42,791 nucleotides of DNA from Asanoa siamensis. GTDB taxonomy: Bacteria; Actinomycetota; Actinomycetes; Mycobacteriales; Micromonosporaceae. Below, one piece after another: positions 7,490 through 16,088 of this stretch. Positions within the stretch are counted from its first letter, which is position 1. Every line of letters begins with the position of its first letter. Made by a program: the position numbers and the translations under genes. The notes under the pieces were generated by a model. It saw nothing but the letters and a program-made list of their open reading frames with translations, ran no database searches and was not told the DNA's origin. Location: NCBI RefSeq assembly GCF_016862555.1, contig NZ_BONE01000065.1, forward strand, positions 1-42,791. Reading direction: 5' to 3'.

Positions 7490-7854
7490 TGGTCGGCCCT
7501 CCCGCGGCGCATCCGCACCGAGACGTCGGCGAACTCGTGCGGGATCGGCGCGTGCGGCTTGTGCACGGTGACCGTGGCCGTCTGGACCCGCTCGTCGTCG
7601 AGGCAGACGTCGAGCAGGCGGTCGGCCAGCGTCTCGATCAGGTCCACCGGCTTGCCGGTGATCACCTCGACCAGCCGGCCGGCGAGCACGCCGTAGTCGA
7701 CCGTCTTCGTCAGGTCGTCGTCGCGGGCCGCCGCACCCAGGTCGAGCTCGAGCACGACGTCGACGAGGAAGTCCTGCCCCTGCGCGCGCTCGGTGGCCAG
7801 CACCCCGTGCCGGCCGCGGGCCCGCAGGCCCTTGAGGGTGATCCGGTCAGTCAT
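7486..7854 (-). CDS. folB: Dihydroneopterin aldolase
   Basis: Cleaves 7,8-dihydroneopterin to 6-hydroxymethyl-7,8-dihydropterin and glycolaldehyde in folate synthesis. 122 residues, the usual family length. ATG 7854 (MTDRITLKGLRARGRHGVL) is preceded by GGGGAG. Glu22 in ATERAQGQ and Lys99 in VHKPHAPI match the conserved catalytic or substrate-binding Glu and Lys of the family, and the central helix VDLIETLADRLLD is typical. The start overlaps the 3' end of folP by 8 bases and the stop overlaps the proposed CTG start of folK, so folP-folB-folK-DUF3180 is one tightly coupled operon. Confidence 0.95.
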   Translation of the reverse strand: MTDRITLKGLRARGRHGVLATERAQGQDFLVDVVLELDLGAAARDDDLTKTVDYGVLAGRLVEVITGKPVDLIETLADRLLDVCLDDERVQTATVTVHKPHAPIPHEFADVSVRMRRGRADH

Positions 7855-8788
7855 GCCGCTCCCCAGGTAGCGCCAGGCGCGGGCGTCCACTGGCCCGCCA
7901 CACCGCGATCGCGTCCGCCGTTTCCCGCACGTCGTGCACGCGGACGCCCCAGGCGCCCGCGGCGACCGCCAGCACGCTGGTCGCCACGGTGGCGGCGGTG
8001 CGCTGGTCCACGGGCCGCGGCGTGCCGTCCGGACCGGCCAGGAGCCGGCCGAGGTACGACTTACGGCTGGTGCCGAAGAGCAGCGGGTACCCGAGCGCGA
8101 TCAGCTCGGGCAGGCGCACGGTCAGCTCCCAGTTGTGCTCGGCCCGCTTGGCGAAGCCCAGCCCGGGGTCGACGACGATGCGGTCCGGGGCGACGCCGCC
8201 GGCCAGGGCGTCGTCGACCCGCTGGCTCAGCTCGTCGCGTACCTCTTTGACCACGTCGTCGTAGTTGGCCAGGTCGGCCATCCGGCGGGAGTGCCCGCGC
8301 CAGTGCATCAGCACCCAGGGGCAGCCGGCGTCCGCGACGACCTTGGCCATGTCGGGGTCGGCGAGGCCGCCGGAGACGTCGTTGACCACCGTCACGCCGG
8401 CCTCCAGCGCGGCCGCGGCGACGCTGGCCCGGGTGGTGTCGATGCTCATCGGCACGCCGTGGGCGGCCAGCTCGCGGATCACCGGGAGGACCCGGGCCGC
8501 CTCGGTCTCGGGGTCGACCCGCTCGGCGCCGGGGCGGGTGGATTCGCCGCCGACGTCGACCAGGTGGGCCCCGTCGCGGTGCATGGCGACGCCGTGCGCG
8601 ACCGCGGCCGCCAGTCCGCCGCCCGCGTCGGTGGAGAAATAACGCCCGCCGTCCGAGAACGAGTCGGGCGTGACGTTCAGGACGCCCATCACCACCGGGT
8701 CGGGCGACCGCAGCAGATCGGCCACCCGTAGACCGTACCGAACAGGCCTCATGCCCCTGATCTCGAACTCGTGTGCCACACCAGCCAC
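7847..8788 (-). CDS. folP: Dihydropteroate synthase
   Basis: Condenses 6-hydroxymethyl-dihydropterin pyrophosphate with p-aminobenzoate; the target of sulfonamides. The family signatures are clear: GVLNVTPDSFSDGG (residues 35-48 from the GTG), DVGGESTRPGAERV, PMSIDTTRASVAAAAL, VVNDVSGG, DPGLGFAKRAEHN, GTSRKSYLG and VHDVRETADAIAV at the end. I give the GTG at 8788 (313 residues). An ATG at 8752 (MRPVRYGLRV, 301 residues) is an equally reasonable start. It heads the minus-strand folate operon in this window, whereas folE, its usual upstream neighbour in actinobacteria, lies 15 kb away at 24086-24751. Confidence 0.95.
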   Translation of the reverse strand: MAGVAHEFEIRGMRPVRYGLRVADLLRSPDPVVMGVLNVTPDSFSDGGRYFSTDAGGGLAAAVAHGVAMHRDGAHLVDVGGESTRPGAERVDPETEAARVLPVIRELAAHGVPMSIDTTRASVAAAALEAGVTVVNDVSGGLADPDMAKVVADAGCPWVLMHWRGHSRRMADLANYDDVVKEVRDELSQRVDDALAGGVAPDRIVVDPGLGFAKRAEHNWELTVRLPELIALGYPLLFGTSRKSYLGRLLAGPDGTPRPVDQRTAATVATSVLAVAAGAWGVRVHDVRETADAIAVWRASGRPRLALPGERHD

Positions 8789-8838
8789 ACGCGTCCCGGT
8801 TCGGACCAGCGGGCACAGCGGGGCGGAATCCTCGTAGC

Positions 8839-8867
8839 TTGTTCGAAGCAGGGCTCGGCCGTACGCT
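8839..8867 (+). promoter_or_regulatory. Possible sigma-70-type promoter for the T4SS-like operon
   Basis: The 280-base gap 8789-9068 between divergent folP and the first T4SS-like gene holds no gene. TTGTTC (8839-8844) and TACGCT (8862-8867) are spaced by 17 bases on the plus strand, followed by a locally AT-rich patch (TTTGCAATTGCTAATGATT). A small hairpin, CACCG-TTAG-CGGTG, follows further downstream. The match to consensus is only moderate. Confidence 0.25.
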
Positions 8868-9068
8868 TTGCAATTGCTAATGATTCCGGCGTCAAGACGG
8901 AGGAGACGGGCCGAAACCGGGACAAAACACCCGAGTATGAGACACCGTTAGCGGTGAGCGCACAACACCCGGGCCGGCGGACAAGGCGTACGACAGAACG
9001 TCACCCGAAGGCCTGACAATCACAGTGCCGCGGCTCCGCCGGCCGTCGGCACCGGGGAGGTTTTTCCG

Positions 9069-9386
9069 ATGATCGCCACTGAGCTCGTCCAGCAGGCGTG
9101 GGGCGCATCCGCGCAGGCCGCCTCGGGCGTGCTCGCCCATGTCATCGCGGGTGAGGCAGATCCGAAGGGCATCGACACCCAGGGCATCGTCAGCTTCTTC
9201 GCTGGCAAGGTCGCGCCCATCCTGCTCGCGGTCCTAGGCGTGATCTTCATTGGCCGCGCGAGCAAGGGTGAGATCTCGAAGGTTCTGACCAGCTCGGCCA
9301 TCGCCATCGTCGGCCTCGCGTTCATCGCCGGGGCAGCGACACTGTTCTTCGTCGGTGACTACCTGATCAAGCTGATCTTCGAATAG
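9069..9386 (+). CDS. Small two-helix membrane protein, first gene of T4SS-like operon (VirB2/TrbC-like?)
   Basis: 105 residues, ATG 9069 with a strong GGGGAGG (9054-9060) 8 bases upstream. After an amphipathic N-terminal stretch (about residues 1-40) come two hydrophobic segments, roughly residues 46-64 (KVAPILLAVLGVIFIG) and 75-103 (SSAIAIVGLAFIAGAATLFF), separated by a short basic loop (RASKGEISK). This layout, two helices with a short charged cytoplasmic loop, is that of VirB2/TrbC-type pilin-like subunits and of small membrane subunits found at this place in Gram-positive conjugation operons. No cleavage motif is obvious. The functional label comes from position before the PrgI-like and VirB4 genes. 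Confidence 0.7.
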   Translation: MIATELVQQAWGASAQAASGVLAHVIAGEADPKGIDTQGIVSFFAGKVAPILLAVLGVIFIGRASKGEISKVLTSSAIAIVGLAFIAGAATLFFVGDYLIKLIFE

Positions 9387-9402
9387 GCCCGCGGAGCACG
9401 AG

Positions 9403-9765
9403 ATGCGGCTGCGCACCGACGACGACATCTACCGGGCTCGCCTGGTCTACCTGGGCCCGCCGGGATACACGCTTCCGGTCCACCTGCCCTATGCGCAATA
9501 CGGGCTGTTCATCCTGCTCGTGCCGCTCTACATGTTCATCCACTGGCTCTTCACGTTCAACGTCGAGCTCTTCCCGGCCTGGGAGATCGCGCTCGCCATC
9601 GTGACGACCTCGTTCATCTTCCGCCACGTCGATCCCGACCGCCCGGCGCGCATGGTGATCCGCACCGCGCTCACCGACTGGCGCCGCACCCGCGAGCCCG
9701 CCGTCGAGCAGCGCGACCCACGCCTGATCGCGACCAAGATCCGGATTCGCGAGGAGCTGGTATGA
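9403..9765 (+). CDS. PrgI/VirB3-like inner membrane protein
   Basis: 120 residues, ATG 9403 with GGAG a few bases upstream. The N-terminus is polar and basic (MRLRTDDDIYRARLVYLGPP), followed by two closely spaced hydrophobic segments (about residues 32-50 and 56-74) and a basic C-terminal tail (RTALTDWRRTREPAVEQRD). A small bitopic or hairpin protein of this size immediately before a virB4 gene is the usual position of PrgI/TcpE/VirB3 subunits, which tether VirB4 to the membrane. Sequence similarity is not strong enough to name it beyond that. Confidence 0.65.
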   Translation: MRLRTDDDIYRARLVYLGPPGYTLPVHLPYAQYGLFILLVPLYMFIHWLFTFNVELFPAWEIALAIVTTSFIFRHVDPDRPARMVIRTALTDWRRTREPAVEQRDPRLIATKIRIREELV

Positions 9766-9790
9766 CCCGGGAACGGAGCGAGGTCCTCGC

Positions 9791-12700
9791 ATGAACCGAC
9801 CCGTCCCGCCGGAGTCCCGTCCGGCCGACGCGCAGTCCGGAGACCATGGTCACCGTGCGCGATCAAGCGACTACCCTGAGGCGGATCTTGACGAGGATCG
9901 CACCGACAACGAGCTGGTGACGACGCCGGGGCACGGCTCGGTGGCGGTGTTCCAGGCGCCGGGCCCGCCGCGGTCCCGGTCGGGCGACGAGCGGGGGCGG
10001 TCCACGCCCGGCGGGCGTCGGCCTTCGCCGCCCGAGGCCGACATCGACTCGCCGTTCCTCGACTTGTTCGGCGGAGGGGCCCCGCCGCAGGGCGGACCGG
10101 TCGACGCCGCGGGCGGGCGCCACGCGGCGAACGGCAACGGCGCGGCGGCGGATCCGCAGTTGGCGGCGTTGCCGCCCGGCGCCGAGGCGGGGACGCGATC
10201 GACTGACCCGGGCTACGGGTCCGCGGACGCGGCCTATCGGCGCGCCGATCCGGGCCGCCGGACCACCGACCCGGCCCGCCGGGCTGATGAGCCTTCCGGG
10301 CGGTCCGTCGAGCCGTTCACCGAGTCGACCGGGCGAGCCACCGAGCTGAACCGCGGGTCCGCCGGGTCGGCGCGGCGGACCGGTGATCCGCACGCCCAGC
10401 CGACCGGCCGGACCACCGAGCCGACCCGCAGGGCCGGCGACCCGCACAACGACCCGACCCGTCGGACCGGCGAGCCGTACACCGAGCCGACCGGCCGGAC
10501 CACCGAGCCATACACCGAGCCGAGCCGCCGGACTGGCGACCCGCACGCCGAGTCCGGCCGCGGTAGCGGCGAGCCGTATGGCGAGCCGACGCGTCGGTCC
10601 GCTGAGGCGCAGCGCCGGGGCGGAGGTGAGTCGGCGCGGTTGACCGGGGCTGAGGCCTCCCGCGTCGAGTCGCAGGCGGGCGGTGGGCAGGGCGGGCCGG
10701 TCGATCGGCAGCGAATCGTGAGCCGGGCCAACCGGGCGGGGGGTGTGCCTGACCTCCTACCCGAGCCGCGGCCGGAGAATCGGCCCGAGCCGCGCCGGCG
10801 GGCTGAGCCGCCAGCTACGAGTCGGTTGGCCGCGCCACAGTCGCAGGCGCGACCGCGGCGGCCCGCCTCCGGCGTACCCCCGCTGCCGTCGGCACCGGAA
10901 CGCGGCGCGGAGGTCGCGGCGCGTCCGGAGCGCGCGCCCGACGTGCCCGGCGCGCAGTTGCCGATCGTGCGCGAGCCCGCGCAGCCACCCCGCCGGAAGG
11001 GCAAGGACAAGCGCGAGCCGGCCCGGAAGCCGGTGATCGTCAAGCCGCCGGCGATCAAGTTCGGCGACCGCGATCCCGCCATCGGCCTGGCCATCACCGA
11101 GATCGCCGGGCACCTGACCTTCACGCCCAACACGGTGACGGCCTGGTATTGGCTGCCCGAGGTGCGGTGGGCGTTCCGGCCCGACGCCGAGCGCGAGGCG
11201 CTGCTCTCCGCGATCTCCGAGCAGTATGCGGGCCTCGCCGGCTTCCGGCTGCACCTGCGCCGCACCACCCGGCCGTTCCCGGCCGACGAGTGGGCGCGCA
11301 CAGTCGACGCGCACACCCCGGCGCCGCTGGCCGGTGTGCCGGGCGCGACATCGTGGTCCGACCACCTGGTCGCGGCGCAGCGGCACCTGCTCTCGGTCAA
11401 CCACGCCGAGGGCCAGACCTATCTCGGCGTGACGTTCGCCCGCCGCTCGCTCGGCAACAGCCTGAGCGAGCGGGTGCTGCGCACGTTCGGCCGCGGTGTG
11501 GCCGAGGGTGAGCGGCGCAAGCTGGGCCGCACGGTCGAGCAGTTCGACGAGGTGCTCGGCGCGTTCGGCATGCGCGGCCGCCGCGTCACCCCCGCCGAGC
11601 TGGAGTGGCTGGTCTACCGGTCGGTCGCGCTGTGCATGACGCCGCCGACCGCGCTCTCCCCCGTCTCCAACGGCCAGTGGGAGCGCGGCGACCTGCTGGG
11701 CCTCACCGAGCAGATCGAGCGCTACCGCACCCCGTACGGCTCGACCGTCAAGCTCGTCAACCGGATGACCGGCGAGGAACGCCACGTCGCGGTGCTCGCC
11801 GTCGGCCGGATGGAGCCGCTGGAGATCCCGGAGCGGCACGAGCCGTGGATGCATTTCCACGAGCGGCTGCCGTGGCCGATGGAGCTGTCGTCCCGGGTCG
11901 ACGTGCTCGGCTCCGGCGACTCGTTCCGCAACCTCGAGCACCGGCTACGGATGATCCGGTCGCAGCAGCTCGACTACGCCGAGCACGGCATCGACGCCCC
12001 GCCCGAGCTCGAGCGGCTGGCCAAGCGCGCCCTGGTGATCGGCGACGAGATGACCACGGGGCTGCCGGTCGAGTCGGCCCGGGCCCACGGCTGGCACCGC
12101 ATCGCGGTCGGCGGCCGTACCCGCGACGAGTGCCTGGAGCGGGCCCGCCGGCTGATCCAGCTCTACTCGCGGGAGCTGCGGGTCACCCTTCAGCACCCCA
12201 AGAACCAGGACCGGCTGGCCCGCGAGTTCATCCCGGGCGAGCCGATCGCCAACACCGGCTACATCCGCCGCATGCCGGTCAAGCTGCTGGCCGCGGCCCT
12301 GCCCCAGGCGGCGTCGACCGTCGGTGACCGGCGCGGCGACCTGATCGGTCGGACGGCCGGCACCTGCCGCCGCCCGGTCTTCCTCGACCTGCACTTCCCG
12401 ATGGAGATCCGCGAGCGGTCCGGACTCTCGGTCTTCGTGGCCGAGCCCGGCGGTGGCAAGTCGACGCTGCTGGGCGCGCTGGGCTACCTCGCCGCCCGGC
12501 GCGGCGTGCAGGTCACGCTGCTCGACCCGTCGGGCCCGCTGGCGCGGCTGTGCGCGATGCCGGAGCTGCGGCCGTTCTCCCGCGTACTCAATCTGACGGG
12601 TTCCGAGGCCGGCACGCTGGCGCCGTACGCGTTGATTCCCACGCCCTTGCGCACCGAGTTCTCGCTGGGTGCGCCGGGCGACCGGGAGTACGAGATCGCG

Positions 12701-13618
12701 GTGTCCAACTCTCGGGCCGAGCGCCGGATGCTGGTGCAGGACATCTGCCAGATGCTGGTGCCGCCGCAGGTCGCGCGGCAGGCGTCCACGGCCACGCTGC
12801 TGCGGCACGCGGTGCGCCAGGTCCCGGCCGAGGAGACGTCGACGCTCGACGACGTGGTGGCGTGCCTGGCCGGGATGGACGACGACGACGGCAAGGAACT
12901 GGCCAACCTGCTGCTCGACACGGCCGAGATGCCGCTGGCCCTGCTCTTCTTCGGCCGCCCCCCGGAGCACCTGCTCGGCGCCGACGCGGCGCTGACGGTG
13001 ATCACGATGGCCGGCCTGAGGTTGCCGGACCTGAAGATCGAACGGGAGTACTGGTCGGCGGAGGAGGCGCTCGCGCTGCCGATGCTGCACACGGCCCACC
13101 GCCTGGCGGTCCGCCGCTGCTACGGCGGCTCGATGTCGTCCCGCAAGATGGTCGGCCTGGACGAGGCCCACTTCATGGAGGGCTGGCGCTCGGGCCGCTC
13201 GTTCCTGGTGCGCCTGGCCCGCGACTCCCGCAAATGGAACCTGGCGGCGCTGGTGGCGTCACAGAACCCCCGGGACATCCTGGGCCTGGACGTACAGAAC
13301 CTGGTGTCGACGGTCTTCGTGGGCCGCATCGCGGAGGATCAGGAGATCGCGTCGGAGGCACTGCGCCTCCTACGCGTCCCGGTCAACGACGGCTACGAGG
13401 CAACACTGGCGTCGCTCTCCAACGTGGACACGTCCTCGGCGACCCGCCTGGGCTTCCGCGAATTCGTCATGCGCGACGTCGACGGCCGGGTCCAGAAGAT
13501 CCGGGTGGACGTCTCGTACGTGCAAGGCCTCCTGGACCACCTGGACACAACCCCAGCAGCGGCGGCGAACACCCCCTCCATCCTCCCGCCGCCACCCCTC
13601 GCCGACCTGGAGGAGTAG
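9791..13618 (+). CDS. VirB4-family T4SS ATPase with long disordered, repeat-rich N-terminal region
   Basis: Predicted energy-providing ATPase of a type IV secretion-like channel, 1275 residues, far longer than the usual roughly 600-850. Residues 1 to about 415 are low-complexity, rich in Arg, Pro, Gly, Asp and Glu, and contain a run of 11-residue repeats (about 195-270). The conserved part starts near KPPAIKFGDRDPAIGLAI (about residue 418), followed by the VirB4 N-domain (HLTFTPNTVTAWYWLPEVRWAF). Walker A is EPGGGKST (885-892), and Walker B ends in VGLDEAHF (D1124, E1125). An arginine-finger-like stretch LVRLARDSRKWN and SQNPRDIL follow, typical of VirB4/TraC. The stop TAG abuts the next ATG. 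The long N-terminal tail has no counterpart in standard VirB4 proteins and may be a docking or regulatory region. Confidence 0.88.
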   Translation: MNRPVPPESRPADAQSGDHGHRARSSDYPEADLDEDRTDNELVTTPGHGSVAVFQAPGPPRSRSGDERGRSTPGGRRPSPPEADIDSPFLDLFGGGAPPQGGPVDAAGGRHAANGNGAAADPQLAALPPGAEAGTRSTDPGYGSADAAYRRADPGRRTTDPARRADEPSGRSVEPFTESTGRATELNRGSAGSARRTGDPHAQPTGRTTEPTRRAGDPHNDPTRRTGEPYTEPTGRTTEPYTEPSRRTGDPHAESGRGSGEPYGEPTRRSAEAQRRGGGESARLTGAEASRVESQAGGGQGGPVDRQRIVSRANRAGGVPDLLPEPRPENRPEPRRRAEPPATSRLAAPQSQARPRRPASGVPPLPSAPERGAEVAARPERAPDVPGAQLPIVREPAQPPRRKGKDKREPARKPVIVKPPAIKFGDRDPAIGLAITEIAGHLTFTPNTVTAWYWLPEVRWAFRPDAEREALLSAISEQYAGLAGFRLHLRRTTRPFPADEWARTVDAHTPAPLAGVPGATSWSDHLVAAQRHLLSVNHAEGQTYLGVTFARRSLGNSLSERVLRTFGRGVAEGERRKLGRTVEQFDEVLGAFGMRGRRVTPAELEWLVYRSVALCMTPPTALSPVSNGQWERGDLLGLTEQIERYRTPYGSTVKLVNRMTGEERHVAVLAVGRMEPLEIPERHEPWMHFHERLPWPMELSSRVDVLGSGDSFRNLEHRLRMIRSQQLDYAEHGIDAPPELERLAKRALVIGDEMTTGLPVESARAHGWHRIAVGGRTRDECLERARRLIQLYSRELRVTLQHPKNQDRLAREFIPGEPIANTGYIRRMPVKLLAAALPQAASTVGDRRGDLIGRTAGTCRRPVFLDLHFPMEIRERSGLSVFVAEPGGGKSTLLGALGYLAARRGVQVTLLDPSGPLARLCAMPELRPFSRVLNLTGSEAGTLAPYALIPTPLRTEFSLGAPGDREYEIAVSNSRAERRMLVQDICQMLVPPQVARQASTATLLRHAVRQVPAEETSTLDDVVACLAGMDDDDGKELANLLLDTAEMPLALLFFGRPPEHLLGADAALTVITMAGLRLPDLKIEREYWSAEEALALPMLHTAHRLAVRRCYGGSMSSRKMVGLDEAHFMEGWRSGRSFLVRLARDSRKWNLAALVASQNPRDILGLDVQNLVSTVFVGRIAEDQEIASEALRLLRVPVNDGYEATLASLSNVDTSSATRLGFREFVMRDVDGRVQKIRVDVSYVQGLLDHLDTTPAAAANTPSILPPPPLADLEE
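10373..10600 (+). repeat. 33-bp (11-residue) degenerate tandem repeats inside the virB4-like gene
   Basis: Encodes successive units such as RRTGDPHAQPT, RRAGDPHNDPT, RRTGEPYTEPT, GRTTEPYTEPS, RRTGDPHAESG and RGSGEPYGEPT, with one shortened unit (GRTTEPT). The pattern is roughly (R/G)R(T/A)(G/T)(D/E)P(H/Y)xxP(T/S). Basic and acidic residues alternate regularly. The array stays in frame. Confidence 0.8.
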
Positions 13619-15523
13619 ATGGCTCGCCCGCGAGCACGGTTAGCCTCTCTGGTCCTAACCCTCCTGGTGGCGGCCGTGGCCACCATCAGCTGGCCGGCCC
13701 TGGGCGCCACCGCGTCCCCGGTCCCGACGAAAGCTCCCGGCGATGTCTGCACGATCGCTGAATGGGAAACAAGCTTCCGCGCCTGCGTGGCAAAGCTCCC
13801 GGAAGTGGGCGCAAATCGGCTGACGTGTCTGAACGCGCCGAACCCCGGCAACCCGGACTCGGGGTTGGCAGGGTGGTTCGCGGGACGACCCGAGGGAGTG
13901 CCACGCTCCGGCGTCGCGGGCATCTACACCGACTACGGTTACGCCGGTTACAGCTACTCCACTTACGACATCGAAGGTGGCTGCGCCTCTACGGTGCTCC
14001 ATCCGGACTATCGCTTCCTGACGACGGTCGCAAACGGCGAATTCATGATCGCAACGGCGGTCGTCGGCGCGTCCAACGCCGTGCGCGAACGCGCTTGGGA
14101 TCCGAAGTCGATGTGGGGGTGGGCGGACCCGCTGGTCGACCAAGCGACGAAGGCCGTCTACACGAAGGTATTCACCGTCTTCGGTGGGATCACGCTCGCG
14201 GTCGTTGGCCTGTATCTCCTGTGGCGCTCTCGTCAATCCGACATGAGCAACGCGATGACCACCACCGGTTGGGCATTGCTGATCATGGTCGCGGTGACGG
14301 CGCTCGCCGCTTGGCCCGTGAAATCTGCCAACGTCGCGGACAGCACGCTCGTAAGCGCGCTGGGGGTCGTGCATGACGCCGTCGGCCCACGCCCAGACAA
14401 CATCGATCCCTGCGTCTTGGGTGACCCAGCGGCGTGTAAGGACAGTCGGCCGCCGGCCGTACGGGCCAGCGACACCGTCACCGAGACGATGTTGTACCGC
14501 AACTGGCTCCGTGGCGTTCTCGGATCGGCAGACAGCGAGACCGCCAAGAAATACGGCATGGCGCTATATGACGCCAAATCATTGCGGTGGGACGAAGCTG
14601 AGCGGATCCGGCAGAATCCCGATACCCGCGCCCAGACGATCGCGTTCAAGCAAACACAATGGATGAAGGTCGCGGAACGAATCAAGGCGGAGGACCCGGA
14701 GGCTTACGAATACCTCCAAGGCAAACGGGACATGGATCGAGTCGGTGCCGGCTTCATCGCGCTTCTGGCCGCCGTCCTGTTCGCCCTCTTCGACCTCACC
14801 GCCTCGTTGCTCGTCCTCCTCGGATTCCTCATCTTCCGGTGGGCCGTGATCGCCGCACCGATCCTCGGCACGATCGGCATGATGCGGCCAGCGAGCGCGG
14901 GCATTCGTCGGCTCGCCAACGCCGTTGTCGCGGCGGTCTTCAATATCGCCATCTTCGGGACCGGCGCTGCGATCTATCTGTTCGCTGTCGATCTCGTTAT
15001 GAACACGCCCACCCTTCCTGGCTGGCTTCAGGTCGTTCTGGTGTGGCTCACCGGCGTTGTCGGCTGGCTACTGCTCCGGCCGTACCGACGCATTACTCAG
15101 CTCGGCGGTAAGGACAACACGGCCGCCATCAGCTCGGCCGGCTCGTGGCACCGACGGTTCTTCCGCGACATGCGGGAGGCTGCCAAGCTCGACGTCGCCG
15201 AGCCGGGCGGCACTGCCGAGCCACGGTTCGGCAAGGGCCGCGGTGTCGTAGCCGAGCAGACCTCGCTCAGGCCTGAAGCCCGACTGGAAGACCCGAGTCA
15301 CGGCGCACCTACCGGAAGCGAGCGGACCCGACCGGAGGAGCGACCAGACGGCCCTACGCCCGCGGCCGAGCGCGCGCCCGCGAGGTCGGGCCGTCGCGAG
15401 CCGGCTCGATGGGTCGAACCCGACGTGCCACAGGGCGCGCCCGCGAGCTACGCGATATATCGGCCGGATTCGCCCCAGGACGTGCCGACCACACCGCCAC
15501 GAGTCCGCTCCGAGGCGAGGTGA
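13619..15523 (+). CDS. VirB6-like polytopic membrane protein of the T4SS-like operon
   Basis: 634 residues. ATG 13619 follows directly on the virB4 stop, and GGAGGAG in the end of virB4 is its ribosome site. There is an N-terminal signal sequence (about residues 1-30, ending near GATA-SP), then a Cys-containing extracellular region of about 150 residues with Tyr/Gly-rich YTDYGYAGYSYSTYD. Hydrophobic segments lie near residues 185-203, 217-236, 378-416 (two helices), 436-462 and 467-486. A cytoplasmic Pro/Arg/Glu-rich tail of about 140 residues ends the protein. Several helices in a conserved central block plus a position after virB4 fit the VirB6/TrbL role, a channel component. Third codon positions look visibly less GC-rich than in the flanking housekeeping genes. 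Confidence 0.75.
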   Translation: MARPRARLASLVLTLLVAAVATISWPALGATASPVPTKAPGDVCTIAEWETSFRACVAKLPEVGANRLTCLNAPNPGNPDSGLAGWFAGRPEGVPRSGVAGIYTDYGYAGYSYSTYDIEGGCASTVLHPDYRFLTTVANGEFMIATAVVGASNAVRERAWDPKSMWGWADPLVDQATKAVYTKVFTVFGGITLAVVGLYLLWRSRQSDMSNAMTTTGWALLIMVAVTALAAWPVKSANVADSTLVSALGVVHDAVGPRPDNIDPCVLGDPAACKDSRPPAVRASDTVTETMLYRNWLRGVLGSADSETAKKYGMALYDAKSLRWDEAERIRQNPDTRAQTIAFKQTQWMKVAERIKAEDPEAYEYLQGKRDMDRVGAGFIALLAAVLFALFDLTASLLVLLGFLIFRWAVIAAPILGTIGMMRPASAGIRRLANAVVAAVFNIAIFGTGAAIYLFAVDLVMNTPTLPGWLQVVLVWLTGVVGWLLLRPYRRITQLGGKDNTAAISSAGSWHRRFFRDMREAAKLDVAEPGGTAEPRFGKGRGVVAEQTSLRPEARLEDPSHGAPTGSERTRPEERPDGPTPAAERAPARSGRREPARWVEPDVPQGAPASYAIYRPDSPQDVPTTPPRVRSEAR

Positions 15524-15527
15524 CACC

Positions 15528-16088
15528 GTGCGGCGGGTACTTTCACTCCTCGGTACCTCGGTTCTCCGCTCGCGAGTAGGCATTGCCGTGGCCCTCGCCA
15601 TCGTCGTGTTCGCCGTCGTCGGTGTCGCCCGCGCGATGTCCGGCCCCGATGACAGATCGACCGGAAGCGCCCAACCGTTCGAGACGTCGACGCCTCCCGA
15701 GTCCTCCGGTTCGATCGAAGGCGACGACGGCGTCGTCGAGCCGACAGCCGCTACCCTCGACCCTGGGCCTAGCCTGAGCCCGGGCGCCCGACAGCCGGCG
15801 GCGGTAGCTGAAACCTTCGCAAAGGCCTGGCTCAATCGCACAGCGAAGGCAGACGCATGGCATGCGGCTTTGGCGGCCCACGCGACTGCGACTCTCGAAA
15901 CAAAGCTGGAGGGCGTTGATCCGGTAGTTGTCCCGGCTGAGCGGCTGACCGGCCAGGCAACTGTCGTTCCTCAGGGCACTGGCCTGGCCGAAGTCTCATT
16001 TCCCGTGGACTCGGGGATTCTCGTACTCCGACTGGTCGTCGAGAAGGGCCGGTGGCTGGTGGACGGTGTTGACTGGGAGCGCGGATGA
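15528..16088 (+). CDS. Membrane-anchored NTF2-fold protein, VirB8/TcpC-like
   Basis: 186 residues, GTG start at 15528, 4 bases after the previous stop. There is one transmembrane anchor near the N-terminus (about residues 17-36, VGIAVALAIVVFAVVGVA), then a Ser/Pro/Glu-rich linker to about residue 85. The C-terminal domain (about 90-186) contains AVAETFAKAWLNR, VVPQGTGLAEVSFPV and LRLVVEKGRWLVDGVDW, the helix-then-strands pattern of the NTF2-like fold used by VirB8 and TcpC. The next gene overlaps it in ATGA. The assignment rests on topology and position; sequence identity to known VirB8 was not tested. Confidence 0.7.
   Translation: MRRVLSLLGTSVLRSRVGIAVALAIVVFAVVGVARAMSGPDDRSTGSAQPFETSTPPESSGSIEGDDGVVEPTAATLDPGPSLSPGARQPAAVAETFAKAWLNRTAKADAWHAALAAHATATLETKLEGVDPVVVPAERLTGQATVVPQGTGLAEVSFPVDSGILVLRLVVEKGRWLVDGVDWERG

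Noticed and set aside
10373-10600. CRISPR-like array
   Set aside because: The repeats are degenerate, contiguous, in frame within a coding gene and have no unique spacers of constant length.
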